DNA of 59,751 bases, taken from positions 1-59,751 of the forward strand of contig JAIYCX010000004.1 in NCBI GenBank assembly GCA_027487795.1, read 5' to 3'. A program made the translations under genes and the position numbers. This document shows positions 1 through 8,082 of the stretch, in pieces. The DNA is from Pseudomonadota bacterium (GTDB lineage Bacteria > Bdellovibrionota_C > UBA2361 > SZUA-149 > DAOLCO01). Numbering within the stretch: the first letter of the stretch is position 1; every line of letters starts with the position of its first letter. Under the pieces are notes generated by a model. That model was not told the DNA's origin. It saw only the letters and a list, made by a program, of their open reading frames with translations, and searched no databases.

Positions 1-365
1 AGTACTTAGTATTAACTAAATTAAGAAACACCTCCCAAGAACTTACTTTCTGATTCTAGTATCGGTGGGATCTCTAATGAAGTTAAAGACATGATTAATC
101 GATAAAGCTTTCCTATGTTTTATGCTAGAGGTTAATTTGAGAAATTATTTCATGAAATGTATAAACGTTTATATAATAAAAAATTTCTAACCCCTTAAGT
201 CTTAATCGACGGACTTCGAGCAAATTTTTTTCCTTAGCTAAATTTAGCTAGAAAAAATTTGGGGCACCTCGGAAATACGTTCCAGGTGGAACGTTTGAAA
301 ATGAGTCGAGGAAGGCTTAAGGGGTTAGAAATTTTAGAGATTTTCAGTGAACAGTTACTAGACAT
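1..365. repeat. Left copy of a ~360-bp direct repeat
   Basis: This stretch recurs in the same orientation at 25032-25395 and is about 95% identical by eye. Differences are scattered substitutions and small indels. Its right part is a complete HP1 element. The copies bracket about 25 kb that mixes accessory and housekeeping genes. The repeat begins at the window edge, so the true left boundary may lie outside. No coding frame is supported. Confidence 0.9.
180..335 (+). repeat. HP1 structured repeat, copy 1
   Basis: An outer inverted repeat (CTAACCCC with GGGGTTAG, continuing through CTTAAG and TCGAC/GTCGA) encloses two hairpins. One is A+T-rich around TTAGCTAAATTTAGCTAG; the other is ACGTTCC/GGAACGT. 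Unpaired segments CGGACTTCGAGC and GGCACCTCGGA match the other copies, while the stems differ by compensating changes. Confidence 0.85.
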
Positions 366-466
366 TTTTATACCAGAATAAATATGCTATATTAATTCTG
401 TAAATGTTCTTTATATAAAAAGTCGAATAATAGGCTCCTTAACTAGGTTTTTTTTAGGAATATATA

Positions 467-844
467 ATGACTACTCATGCTTCGGCCTCATTCGTTATTG
501 GTGATGAAAATCTTCACATCGACATACTTGCTGACGGCTATCCTGATGGTGTTAAATCTTATTTTCAAAAAATAGTTGAAGATAAAGATGGTACAACTAT
601 CTCAGACATTAACAAAGACGATTTAACCAGTCGTTTTAAAAAAGTAATTGGTTTTAGTGATCACATTGAAATAAGCGAATCCTCAGATAGTCTTGGAGAT
701 ACGCTATGGCGATATGAGATAGACCTGACTAAAAGAGGGATATCTGTAATTGTTTATGAGCGTGTAATTGAGCCCAAATGGGGTAACTGGAAAAAAGTTT
801 TTGAAGGTAACTTTGTCAAATTTTTAACTTGGTCGACTACGTGA
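467..844 (+). CDS. Hypothetical protein, 125 aa
   Basis: I do not recognise this protein. It is a soluble, acidic protein of 125 residues without signal peptide or membrane segment, and its composition suggests a small mixed alpha/beta fold. The ATG follows an A+T-rich leader (TTTTTTTAGGAATATATA) with only a weak AGGA-type ribosome site. Its last ~45 bases and the following ~215 bases occur again at 5263-5525, without the rest of the gene, so this gene was the source of a partial duplication. It sits alone between HP1 copy 1 and MITE2 copy a, as accessory genes in this region typically do. Confidence 0.6.
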   Translation: MTTHASASFVIGDENLHIDILADGYPDGVKSYFQKIVEDKDGTTISDINKDDLTSRFKKVIGFSDHIEISESSDSLGDTLWRYEIDLTKRGISVIVYERVIEPKWGNWKKVFEGNFVKFLTWSTT

Positions 845-1062
845 AAATATTAAGAATACGGCGAAGACCAACTCGAATATTTCTTTAGACTTCTCTGTAA
901 TGGTTTATTTACTAGGAGTCTTTTATTGAACTTTTTAATAAGAATAACAACTCAATTTTCCGAGGCCGAAGATCTTTCAGATAATTACATGCCTACTTAC
1001 TAAGTAAAATTTTATTCGCTATTGAAATACCTAAAAAAGTCTTATATTAAAATTAAAGTAAA
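796..1062 (+). repeat. Duplicated segment, copy 1
   Basis: This covers the 3' end of the 125-aa gene and its downstream DNA. It matches 5263-5525 almost base for base, for example the shared start TTTTTGAAGGTAACTTTG and the shared end near AAATTAAAGTA. The downstream part has no supported gene. Confidence 0.9.
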
Positions 1063-1068
1063 GGAGTT

Positions 1069-1160
1069 TTGGATAGGTTGGTACCTCTTTCTTAAGTTTA
1101 ATATTATTGTATATTAATAAATAAAAAGAGATACTTATCTTAAAATATATTACTTTTTGA
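1069..1160 (+). mobile_element. MITE2 copy a, right end lost
   Basis: It begins with the family end GGATAGGTTGGTACCTCTTTC and contains the shared core ATTAATAAATAAAAAGAG and GATACTTATCTT. The expected right arm (GAGGCATGTACCTATTTT in copy e) is missing, and the next gene starts at 1163. Confidence 0.75.
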
Positions 1161-1162
1161 AA

Positions 1163-1435
1163 ATGGTTAGGATATTAAAATTCGTATTTTTTTCAATTAC
1201 TCCCTCACTTTTTTTTCTTTCGCTATTAATTGGTGCACTTGCTTTGCCTACAACGATTAGACAAGTTGTGTTTTCAATTGTTGACGAAAGTTTTGGCGCT
1301 TGGATGATTATCATTTGTTTCGGACTATGTATGATTTTATTAATTACAAAGCATAGAAGGTTTTCTCTTGGTTTATTTTTTCTAGGAATATCAGCCTTCT
1401 TTCTAAAATCTCTTGTTTCACTTGGGTTATCGTAA
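1163..1435 (+). CDS. Small membrane protein, 90 aa
   Basis: I do not recognise the family. The protein has three predicted hydrophobic segments, at about residues 6-28, 42-60 and 68-86, with a short basic loop (KHRRF) between the last two, so it is probably an inner-membrane protein. I chose ATG 1163 over an in-frame TTG six bases upstream; neither has a clear ribosome site. The start abuts the broken right end of MITE2 copy a, so the element may have replaced the native leader. It lies just upstream of a frameshifted membrane-protein gene on the same strand. Confidence 0.5.
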   Translation: MVRILKFVFFSITPSLFFLSLLIGALALPTTIRQVVFSIVDESFGAWMIIICFGLCMILLITKHRRFSLGLFFLGISAFFLKSLVSLGLS

Positions 1436-1542
1436 ATGATTCGGTACCAGCCTCTTTATAAAGCTTTTCAGTTTTTTGCTGTATTTAATTTAGAAAAATT
1501 GTAACGATACTGAGGAAATTTAGCGGATATAAAATGTAAATA

Positions 1543-2045
1543 ATGAAATTCTATCTCTCTAAAATTAAAGGTGCGGTCTTGTTCTTGTGTTCCGCACTAT
1601 TCGTTATCGGTGGTTTTTTGATTGTTTTACACGAGGAGAGTATTCGTCTACAAGCTATGGGTGTAGCTTCAATTGTTTTTTTTGGTTTTGGTCTAATTAT
1701 ATCTCCAATAGCTATATTTTATAGAAAGCAGTTCTAGTATTTGATGATTTTGGGATAAAATATATCCTTGGTAAATGGCATGTCCCTTGGAAAAATATAA
1801 AAAAATATTCTGTTATATCAGTTAATGGGACAAGGTTTATTGAATTAGATGTTGAAAATCCCAAACTATATTATGCGTATTATAAAGATTCTAAAGACTC
1901 AAAAAGTAGTAAGAGTGAGATTAAGGCAGTCTATGAGTTAAATAGTGAGCTTAAAATAAAGAGATTAACAATTGGATTTCAAATATTGGAACCAGATCTA
2001 GAGACGGCCTTAAAATATTTAGAAAGTAAAATTGATAGTCAATAA
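1543..2045 (+). pseudogene. STM3941-like membrane protein, frameshifted
   Basis: The first frame (1543-1737) gives 64 residues with two membrane helices, typical of the N-terminus of STM3941-family proteins. It ends at a TAG. Another frame, open from 1728 to the TAA at 2043-2045, carries on with AVLVFDDFGIKYIL, KWHVPWKNIKKYSVI, and later LKYLESKIDSQ. That is the usual soluble domain of the same family. A single shift near 1722-1737 would restore one protein of about 165 residues. This is either a true frameshift mutation or a base-calling error; the sequence alone cannot tell. The family assignment rests on overall pattern and is moderate. Function of the family is unknown to me. Confidence 0.7.
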
Positions 2046-2103
2046 ATTAAGGATTGCTAGATGTTAATTCATAAAGCTAATGACAAATTACTGATTGATG
2101 GAA

Positions 2104-2131
2104 GTTTTGGATAGGTACGTACCTATTTTAC
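2104..2131. mobile_element. MITE2 copy b, collapsed scar
   Basis: Only the outer ends of a MITE2 remain. TTTTGGATAGGTA joins directly to CGTACCTATTTTAC, forming the short palindrome ATAGGTACGTACCTAT. The central ~90 bases are missing, as expected after excision or deletion of a hairpin. The rest of 2046-2266 shows no gene. Confidence 0.65.
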
Positions 2132-2206
2132 TTTTCCGAAAAGTGTTATTGTCTGTAATACCTTTTTGGTTTGGAAGGTCTCCGACATTTTTTCTCCTTG
2201 TCGAAA

Positions 2207-2258
2207 GACATCATGGGTTCAATACAAAGTTGTTAAACCTCCCGTTGAACCCGATGTC
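2207..2258 (-). terminator. Hairpin downstream of the 107-aa gene
   Basis: GACATCATGGGTTCAA pairs with TTGAACCCGATGTC across a 22-base loop, with two unpaired bases in the left arm. It starts eight bases beyond the stop of the minus-strand gene at 2267-2590. A T-run on that strand is not evident, so termination is an inference. Its outer bases run GTT...AAC on the gene strand, the wrong polarity for an attC site. Confidence 0.4.
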
Positions 2259-2266
2259 GCCGATAA

Positions 2267-2590
2267 CTAGCTAAAGTTTGCGAGGGCCGCTTTGATCGCA
2301 TTGCGAAGGTCAGCAATAACTTCTATCTCTTCGTCATCAAGATCTCTGTTGTTGCTTTTTGGTGAATCATACTCATTGGCATTAGCGACAAGCCAATATC
2401 CGTAATCGAATACTACGCTAGCCAACGATCTAAGTCCTGAGTCACTCCATAGTATTCCCTCATTTGCATTCATCAATTTATCGATCTCACTACGCTGGTG
2501 AAGTATAAATACACCCTCGCTGAAAGATTCTGCAACCTGACTAGGGCATATCACTTCAACCTCTCTTGCAGCTGCTAAGATCTGGTCCAT
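2267..2590 (-). CDS. Hypothetical acidic protein, 107 aa
   Basis: I do not recognise this protein. It is a soluble 107-residue acidic protein that looks mostly helical (long runs such as DLDDEEIEVIADLRNAIKAA near the C-terminus), with no signal peptide. G+C is visibly higher than in the flanking repeats and neighbouring genes, suggesting recent acquisition. It stands alone on the minus strand between the collapsed MITE2 scar and MITE2 copy c. A small immunity or antitoxin-like protein is possible, but nothing in the sequence shows it. Confidence 0.55.
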   Translation of the reverse strand: MDQILAAAREVEVICPSQVAESFSEGVFILHQRSEIDKLMNANEGILWSDSGLRSLASVVFDYGYWLVANANEYDSPKSNNRDLDDEEIEVIADLRNAIKAALANFS

Positions 2591-2705
2591 CTTAAATTAT
2601 CCTTATAACCTTTTAACCTTTTGACACCGTACTGAACCCACGCCGCTCAACATAAACAAATGCATCAAAATTGTCAATAATTGGATTGGAGGTTTTTTTA
2701 TAAGA

Positions 2706-2830
2706 GGACTTTTTAACAAGTACATGCCTCCTTCTATAATATTTGCCTTCTATAATATTTATATATTATATATTAATGAATAATAAGAGATACTTATCTT
2801 TAAGATTTCTTAGGTTTTAAGAGGTATGAA
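2706..2830. mobile_element. MITE2 copy c
   Basis: It runs from GGACTTTTTAACAAGTACAT to the right arm at GGTTTTAAGAGGTATG. The core ATATATTAATGAATAATAAG and AGATACTTATCTTTAAG is shared with copies d and f. The arms are inverted (TACATGCCTC against GAGGTATG). It lies directly upstream of the fic promoter. Confidence 0.8.
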
Positions 2831-2854
2831 GCTTTTTCAATTACTTTCATCTAC

Positions 2855-2930
2855 TTGTCGCAATACTTGAAATAGCGACAAATTAATGCTATTATGTTAA
2901 CTATTGCGACAAATTGTCGCAATAGTTAAT
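2855..2930 (+). promoter_or_regulatory. fic promoter with two operator-like palindromes
   Basis: TTGAAA (2867-2872) and TATTAT (2890-2895) are 17 bases apart, a good sigma-70 promoter. Two inverted repeats of one half-site flank and overlap it: TTGTCGCAATA...TAGCGACAA around the -35, and TTGCGACAAATTGTCGCAA (2904-2922) at the expected start of transcription. A repressor binding TTGTCGCAA could block it. The Fic protein's own N-terminal winged helix is a candidate autoregulator; that is inference. Confidence 0.65.
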
Positions 2931-2939
2931 GGGAAATAT

Positions 2940-4340
2940 ATGGCTCGCACAAATAAAGTCAACTTAGAAGACCTTATTTTATCCTTATTTAATCATGCAA
3001 ACGAATTAACTATCCACAAAGTAGCCCAAGCTGCTAACTTCTCCATTGAATCTTCTGCTGACAAGCGTGCTATTCAAAGAGCTTTTAAAAATTTAGTTGT
3101 TAAAAAAATAGTAGTCCCTCAGGGGAACGCTAGAAATCGTAAGTATTCATTAATAACAAAACCCCTAAATACTAATACAGAACAAATAAGTTCAGATTTA
3201 AATATTTTTAATAATATTGAGTTGTCTCAGGATTCTAAAGATTTACTAAAGTATATCTCGGGACCTACTATTTCTCGAATTCCAGTATCATATAATCAAG
3301 ATTTTTTAAGATTTTATCAGCCAAATAAAACATTTTATTTAAGCGAAAGACAACGTGAAGAACTTTTTACTATTGGCGAAGTTGAAAATAATATAAGACC
3401 AGCTGGCACCTATGCGCGTAATATTTTAAACCGATTATTGATAGATCTGTCTTGGAACTCTAGTCGCTTGGAGGGAAATACTTATTCACTTTTAGAAACA
3501 AAACGCTTAATTGAACTTGGCGAAAGCGCAGCTGGAAAGGATGCCTCTGAAGCTCAAATGATTTTAAATCATAAAGGAGCGATAGAATACATTGTTGAAT
3601 CCATAGCAGAGAAAGAAATAAATTCGCACGAAGTTTGCAGTATCCATGCTCTTTTATCTGAAAACCTTTTAGGGGATTCTAGTGCTTCTGGGCGAATAAG
3701 ACAGATTTCAGTTGGCATTAGTGGTTCGGTGTATCTGCCACTTGAAAATCCATATATGTTAAAAGAATGTTTTCAAATTTTTATTGAGAAATTAAATCTA
3801 ATTAAGAATCCCTTTGAACAATCTTTTTTTTCTTTAGTTCATTTATCATATCTACAAGCTTTTGAAGATGTAAATAAGAGAACAGCGAGGCTCGTTTCAA
3901 ATATTCCCTTAATTAAAGAAAACCTAAAACCACTATCCTTTGCAGATGTCGAGAGAGATACCTACATTCAAGCATTATTAGGCGTATATGAAAAAAATGA
4001 CATTAGCCTGATAAAAGACCTATATCTCTGGGCCTATAAAAGATCAGCACAAAAATATTCTGCGATTCAGGAGGCTATGGGAGAGCCTAATAAATTTAAA
4101 CTAAAACATAGAAATATAATTCAAGAGATAATTCGAAATCTTATCTTAGAAAAAGTTTCAGGTCAGCAACTAGTCATTAGAATAAAAGATTTAATTAATA
4201 CAGCTAATCTTTCTAAATCAGAAGCCACTGAATTATTTGTTGTAATTGAGAATGAAATTTTGAACTTGCACTCAGGAAATATAGCTAGATTTAAGATACG
4301 CCCCAGTGAGTTTAAAGAATGGCAAGATTTACAATCTTAG
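2940..4340 (+). CDS. Fic family protein with N-terminal winged helix and non-canonical Fic motif
   Basis: Fic proteins usually transfer AMP to hydroxyl groups of target proteins. This 466-residue protein has an N-terminal winged-helix-like domain (~1-65), an inhibitory-helix motif SSRLEGN (~173-179), and a Fic core. The catalytic motif reads QAFEDVNKR at ~306-314, where the canonical form begins with His (HxFxxGNxR). Gln306 thus replaces the catalytic histidine; I believe a related clade has this form, but am not certain. An ATG at 2940 is preferred to the TTG at 2904, because that TTG lies inside the palindromic operator. A non-AMPylating regulator is possible. The gene is alone on its strand. 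Confidence 0.85.
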   Translation: MARTNKVNLEDLILSLFNHANELTIHKVAQAANFSIESSADKRAIQRAFKNLVVKKIVVPQGNARNRKYSLITKPLNTNTEQISSDLNIFNNIELSQDSKDLLKYISGPTISRIPVSYNQDFLRFYQPNKTFYLSERQREELFTIGEVENNIRPAGTYARNILNRLLIDLSWNSSRLEGNTYSLLETKRLIELGESAAGKDASEAQMILNHKGAIEYIVESIAEKEINSHEVCSIHALLSENLLGDSSASGRIRQISVGISGSVYLPLENPYMLKECFQIFIEKLNLIKNPFEQSFFSLVHLSYLQAFEDVNKRTARLVSNIPLIKENLKPLSFADVERDTYIQALLGVYEKNDISLIKDLYLWAYKRSAQKYSAIQEAMGEPNKFKLKHRNIIQEIIRNLILEKVSGQQLVIRIKDLINTANLSKSEATELFVVIENEILNLHSGNIARFKIRPSEFKEWQDLQS

Positions 4341-4365
4341 TTTCAATTTCATCTTGGATTTTGGA

Positions 4366-4430
4366 ACAGAATCAGGCATCGGAACTGCCCAAGTTACTTT
4401 CGATATTTTATTTAATATTTTAATCGAATT
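4366..4430 (+). pseudogene. Fragment of an XRE-type antitoxin gene
   Basis: About 60 bases closely match the 3' part of the HTH gene at 11403-11684, both encoding ESGIGTAQVTFDIL followed by NIL. The helix-turn-helix itself and the gene's start are absent. It begins 26 bases after the fic stop. It is probably debris left by recombination among the repeated blocks of this region. Confidence 0.75.
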
Positions 4431-4504
4431 TTGCTGTCTTATATGCAGTAATTTAGGTACTTTGTTTTTTGAATTAACAAATTGTTACACAACTCTCCTA
4501 CACT

Positions 4505-4804
4505 ATGAATATTAAAAAATTATTCAAGAAAACTAAAGGCAAAAAATGCGAAAGCTGTAAAGGATGGGGCTTCCGATGGAGTTGGTGGAGAATGTTAATT
4601 ATCGTTCCGCTAATTTTTCTTTTATTATTAATATGCCTATTTTCATTTTTGCTGATTTTCACAAGACACACGGTTGATTATGGAATGCCTTTTTTCTTTT
4701 TTTTATTAATTCTCATAAACTTAATAATATTTTGGTATGGGCTAGAAAAGATGTTCCCCAAGTGTCCAAGTTGTATTGAAAACAAAAAAGTTCCAAACCC
4801 TTAA
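4505..4804 (+). CDS. Small membrane protein with paired CxxC motifs
   Basis: I do not recognise the family. The 99-residue protein has CESC near residue 15 and CPSC near residue 89, which could together bind one zinc ion. Two hydrophobic helices lie between them (about 31-53 and 61-78), placing both motifs on the same side of the membrane. The last codons (KKVPNP and stop) are supplied by the left arm of HP1 copy 2, so the element has inserted into, or was recruited as, the end of the gene. The native C-terminus may be lost. ATG 4505 has no strong ribosome site. Confidence 0.55.
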   Translation: MNIKKLFKKTKGKKCESCKGWGFRWSWWRMLIIVPLIFLLLLICLFSFLLIFTRHTVDYGMPFFFFLLILINLIIFWYGLEKMFPKCPSCIENKKVPNP

Positions 4805-4944
4805 GTTTCAATCTGCGGACTTCGAGCAAATTTTTTTCCTCAGCTATATTTAGCTGAAAAAAATTTGTGGCACCTCGGAACTACATTCCCAGCGGGAATG
4901 TGTGAGAATGAGCATATTGAGATTTAAGGGTTTGGGACTTTTTT
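4785..4944 (+). repeat. HP1 structured repeat, copy 2
   Basis: Outer arms are TTCCAAACCC and GGGTTTGGGA. Inner hairpins are CAGCTATATTTAGCTG and ACATTCCCAGCGGGAATGT. Compared with copies 1 and 7, the second hairpin changes ACGTTCC/GGAACGT to ACATTCC/GGGAATGT with pairing kept. It is followed by a fragment of the 13752-14084 gene, the same order as in copies 3 and 5. Confidence 0.9.
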
Positions 4945-4968
4945 AGAACGTAGTTAAAAACTTAAAAC

Positions 4969-5141
4969 CTACTCTTCATCCTTAATAGTAGCCGCCATTA
5001 CAGCCATTTTGATGGCATCGGTAATAGTCTTTTGTCTTTGTCTTGGAATTCTTTTTCCTTCGAAAAGTTTCTTAGCTTCTTTATCTATGGCTTCTATAAC
5101 TTCTTGTTGATTTTCAGAAGTAATTCTTGTTCCTACTGGAG
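4969..5141 (-). pseudogene. 3' fragment of the 110-aa gene
   Basis: Closely matches 13752-13922, the last 57 codons of the minus-strand gene at 13752-14084, including its stop. The start half is missing: homology ends abruptly where MITE2 copy d begins. No start codon or separate function is evident. Confidence 0.9.
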
Positions 5142-5256
5142 ACTTTTTAAATAAGTACGTGCCTCTTCATTAATATAATATTATTATATATTAATGAATA
5201 ATAAGAGATACTTATATTTAAGATTTCTTAGGTTCCCAAAGAGGCATGTACCTATT
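5142..5256. mobile_element. MITE2 copy d
   Basis: Starts with ACTTTTTAAATAAGTACGTG and ends with AAAGAGGCATGTACCTATTA. The core ATTAATGAATAATAAGAG is shared with copies c and f. Its left end cuts the 110-aa gene fragment, and its right end joins the copied tail of the 467-844 gene, so it marks a rearrangement junction. Confidence 0.8.
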
Positions 5257-5262
5257 ATGTTA

Positions 5263-5525
5263 TTTTTGAAGGTAACTTTGTCAAATTTTTAACTTGGTCG
5301 ACTACGTGAAAATATTAAGAATACGGCGAAGACAAACTCGAATATTTCTTTAGACTTCTCTGTAATGGTTTATTTACTAGGAGTCTTTTATTGAACTTTT
5401 TAATAAGAATAACAACTCAATTTTCCGAAGCCGAAGATCTTTCAGATAATTACATGCCTACTTACTAAGTAAAATTTTATTTTCTATTGCTATACCTAAA
5501 AAAGTCTTATATTAAAATTAAAGTA
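5263..5525 (+). repeat. Duplicated segment, copy 2
   Basis: Copy of 796-1062. It includes the last ~15 codons of the 125-aa gene without its body, then ~215 bases of non-coding DNA. It ends shortly before the glmS leader. Confidence 0.9.
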
Positions 5526-5570
5526 TAAAAAATTAACAAGGAGATCAAAAACAGAACAAAATATATAAAA

Positions 5571-5576
5571 TATAAT
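5571..5576 (+). promoter_or_regulatory. Candidate -10 box of glmS
   Basis: TATAAT lies 22 bases before the glmS ribozyme cleavage site, where a start of transcription would be expected. No good -35 is visible at the right distance. Confidence 0.35.
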
Positions 5577-5597
5577 TAATTGCGAATAAAAACAGGT

Positions 5598-5775
5598 AGC
5601 GCCAGGGCTCATTTTTCTAATAAAATCATGAGTTGACGAGGAGAAAGTTTATCGAAACATTCGGCGGATGACTTTCCGGTGACCACAATCGTAAGATACA
5701 AAAAAAGCAAACAAGTAATTGTTAAACAAAAATTGTATCAGGTGGAATTCAGATTTCTAAAGTAAACCGTAAAAA
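5598..5775 (+). ncRNA. glmS ribozyme (glucosamine-6-phosphate-activated riboswitch)
   Basis: The conserved core is present in order: A|GCGCCAG at the cleavage site (between A5598 and G5599), GTTGACGAGGA, GTTTATCG, TTCGGCGGATG, then CCGGT and CGTAAGATAC. These match the known glmS ribozyme closely. The class cleaves its own mRNA when bound to glucosamine-6-phosphate, lowering GlmS. It lies ~145 bases upstream of the glmS ATG on the same strand. The 3' limit is approximate, as the last helices vary. Confidence 0.93.
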
Positions 5776-5918
5776 ATCGCTTAATTATATCAATTAAATA
5801 TATATTGGCTTGCCGATAAGGTGGCCGCTATAGTGTTGTACCTTTGCGTATTTTTATATGCATTGGTGTTTATATATTGCTGTTTTTGATTTCTCTTGTC
5901 TTAAAAGGGAGAAATAAT

Positions 5919-7664
5919 ATGTGCGGAATATTTGGATACGTAGGAAGTAAATCTGATGTTGGGAAATTGTGCTTTAGTGCTCTAAAACAGCTTGAATATC
6001 GTGGGTATGACTCATGGGGAATTGCTGTTAGTGATGACAAACTTGAGATTAAAAAAGCGATTGGGAAACTTCCCCAAAATGGCCCAGATTTTAAATTTGG
6101 GAAGATGGCTCTTGGTCATTCTCGCTGGGCTACTCACGGAGGTGTTACAATAGAAAATGCCCATCCACATCAAGGTACTAAAGCGGAAGCTATAGTTGTA
6201 CATAACGGAATAGTTGAAAACTATGAAGAGTTAAAAAAATTTCTAAATGAAACAGGATGTGATTTTAAATCCGAAACAGATACAGAGGTAATAGTTCAAC
6301 TCTATGAATATGCTCGAAGAGATAAAGACCCCTTCCCTGCTTTTCTAAAAACAATTAGTCAGCTGAGTGGAAATAATGCCGTAGTAATTATGGATTTGAA
6401 AGCTGGGGTTCTACTAGCTACGAAAAATGGTTCTCCCCTGGTCATAGGACGCAGTGATGAAGGAAGTTTTATTGCTTCCGATGTCGCTCCCTTATTAGAA
6501 CAATGTGAGTCTATTTATTATGTTGAAAATAATGAAGTGTTAGTAGCTGATGAAAAAAATATTTCTATCTATGACCAAGCAGCCTTAAACTTTCGAATAC
6601 CCAATTGGCAGAGGCCTGATATAAAGATGAGTCAAGTAGAGCTTGGTTCGTATGATCATTACTTAATAAAAGAAGTTAGTGAGCAGCCAGAAATTTTACG
6701 TACCTTGGCAACTACTGAATCGAGTGCACTTAGACGAATAAAAGATTTTGTCCAAGATAGTTCTGATATCTGGTTTATAGGATGTGGTAGTGCTTTTTAT
6801 GCAGGAATGCTTGCTACATATTTTGCTGCACAAGCTGGTCGCTCAGCAAGATCAGTTTATGCTCATGAATTGCCAATGCTCCTTGGCCAAATGACAGAAT
6901 CTTCTTGTATAATTGCGTTATCACAAAGTGGTGAAACTATCGACGTGATTGATGCAATAAACGCTGCAAAAATTAAGAATGTGAAAACAGCAGCCCTAGT
7001 TAATGTGACTACCTCAAGTCTCTCTCGAATGGTGGATTGCGTTTTACCTATTAATGCAGGTCCTGAGATATGTGTACTTTCTACTAAGGCTTTTACAGCA
7101 ATGGTGGCCAATCTATTTGCTATCTATGCTCCAGAAAACTGCTATCAATCATATTTAATGACAGCGGCGGATTCAATTGAGTCTATGCTTAAAACTGAAG
7201 TTCTAGATCAGGTAGATTTGATTGCTGAAAAACTTTGTCAAAAGCAATCAATATTTATCATTGGTACCGGCCAATATTATCCACTTGCATTAGAAGCTGC
7301 GTTAAAAATTAAAGAGGTAAGTTATATTCATGCAGAAGCTTTTGCCTCGGGTGAGCTTAAGCACGGTGTTATTGCATTAATAGAAGAAGGTACACCATGT
7401 CTGGTATTTGCACCAAGCGATGAAATGGGAGAGCGAATAAGAATACATGCTAGTGAAATAAGAGCTAGAGGAGGAAAAATCATTTCAATCTCAGCAGAAA
7501 AATTATCGCCTGAAGATGATCTTATTAAAGTAGATTCTGAAGGCATAAACTATTTTTTAGCAGCATTAACAGCCGTGCAACTTTTGGCTTACAAATGTGC
7601 GTTAATTAAAGAACTGGATCCAGATAAACCTAGGAATTTAGCAAAAAGTGTTACTGTGCGTTAG
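5919..7664 (+). CDS. glmS: Glutamine-fructose-6-phosphate aminotransferase
   Basis: GlmS makes glucosamine-6-phosphate from fructose-6-phosphate and glutamine, the first step to UDP-GlcNAc for peptidoglycan and lipid A. The ATG at 5919 is preceded by AAAGGGAG and puts the nucleophile Cys at position 2 (MCGIFGYVG). The glutaminase domain spans about 1-235. Two SIS domains follow, with LSQSGETIDV and LSTKAF motifs, and the C-terminus ends in DKPRNLAKSVTV like other GlmS. At 581 residues it is slightly shorter than the usual ~610. Upstream frames in the ribozyme leader are not part of it. It is flanked by duplicated DNA and MITE2 copy e, so the segment may have been transferred or shuffled. Confidence 0.97.
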   Translation: MCGIFGYVGSKSDVGKLCFSALKQLEYRGYDSWGIAVSDDKLEIKKAIGKLPQNGPDFKFGKMALGHSRWATHGGVTIENAHPHQGTKAEAIVVHNGIVENYEELKKFLNETGCDFKSETDTEVIVQLYEYARRDKDPFPAFLKTISQLSGNNAVVIMDLKAGVLLATKNGSPLVIGRSDEGSFIASDVAPLLEQCESIYYVENNEVLVADEKNISIYDQAALNFRIPNWQRPDIKMSQVELGSYDHYLIKEVSEQPEILRTLATTESSALRRIKDFVQDSSDIWFIGCGSAFYAGMLATYFAAQAGRSARSVYAHELPMLLGQMTESSCIIALSQSGETIDVIDAINAAKIKNVKTAALVNVTTSSLSRMVDCVLPINAGPEICVLSTKAFTAMVANLFAIYAPENCYQSYLMTAADSIESMLKTEVLDQVDLIAEKLCQKQSIFIIGTGQYYPLALEAALKIKEVSYIHAEAFASGELKHGVIALIEEGTPCLVFAPSDEMGERIRIHASEIRARGGKIISISAEKLSPEDDLIKVDSEGINYFLAALTAVQLLAYKCALIKELDPDKPRNLAKSVTVR

Positions 7665-7676
7665 GTAAAATAAAAA

Positions 7677-7797
7677 ATTTGGGATAGGTAGGTACCTCTT
7701 TCTAAAGTTTGATATTATTGTATATTAATAAATAAAAAGAGATACTTATCTTAAAGATTTATTAGTTTTTAAAAGAGGCATGTACCTATTTTACTTT
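7677..7797. mobile_element. MITE2 copy e
   Basis: The best preserved copy. GGGATAGGTAGGTACCTCTT at the left pairs with AAGAGGCATGTACCTATTTT at the right, around the A+T-rich core. It starts 12 bases after the glmS stop. Confidence 0.85.
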
Positions 7798-7924
7798 AAT
7801 TCCCTTGTTTGTAATAGCAAGGAAGCTTAATGAATTTTGTAAGATTAGGGAGAAGATTTTTAGGTAGTTTATTTATTCTTTGTTTTAATTTTTAAGTCAT
7901 TGGACAAGCTAGATGTTTCATTCT

Positions 7925-8082
7925 GAGTCATGAGTGTGAATTTTAGTATTTGCTTGTCGAAGACTGAAGCCACCGTGATTTTTGGAACTGCTCTTGCATA
8001 GCAAGAGAATTTCCAAAATATCACCCTCGCAACCACCACCCCCTCCGATCTGCGCAAATACCAAAATTCCCACTCATGACTC
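7925..8082. repeat. HP3 structured repeat, copy 1
   Basis: A ~28-base outer stem (GAGTCATGAGTGTGAATTTT with its near-complement ending ACTCATGACTC) encloses TGAAGCCACCG. Next comes a hairpin TTTTGGAA...TTTCCAAAA with inner CTTGCATAGCAAG, then a C-rich strand with ATCTGCG. The reverse complement of 32937-33082 has the same motifs in the same order. Open frames across it are by-products of the repeat. Confidence 0.75.

Noticed and set aside
2207..2270. Hairpin behind the 107-aa minus-strand gene considered as an attC
   Set aside because: Its outer boxes have the reverse polarity (GTT...AAC on the gene strand) for an attC following that gene.
5844..5918. Upstream extension of GlmS from a TTG
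   Set aside because: GlmS needs Cys at position 2; the extension comes from the leader.
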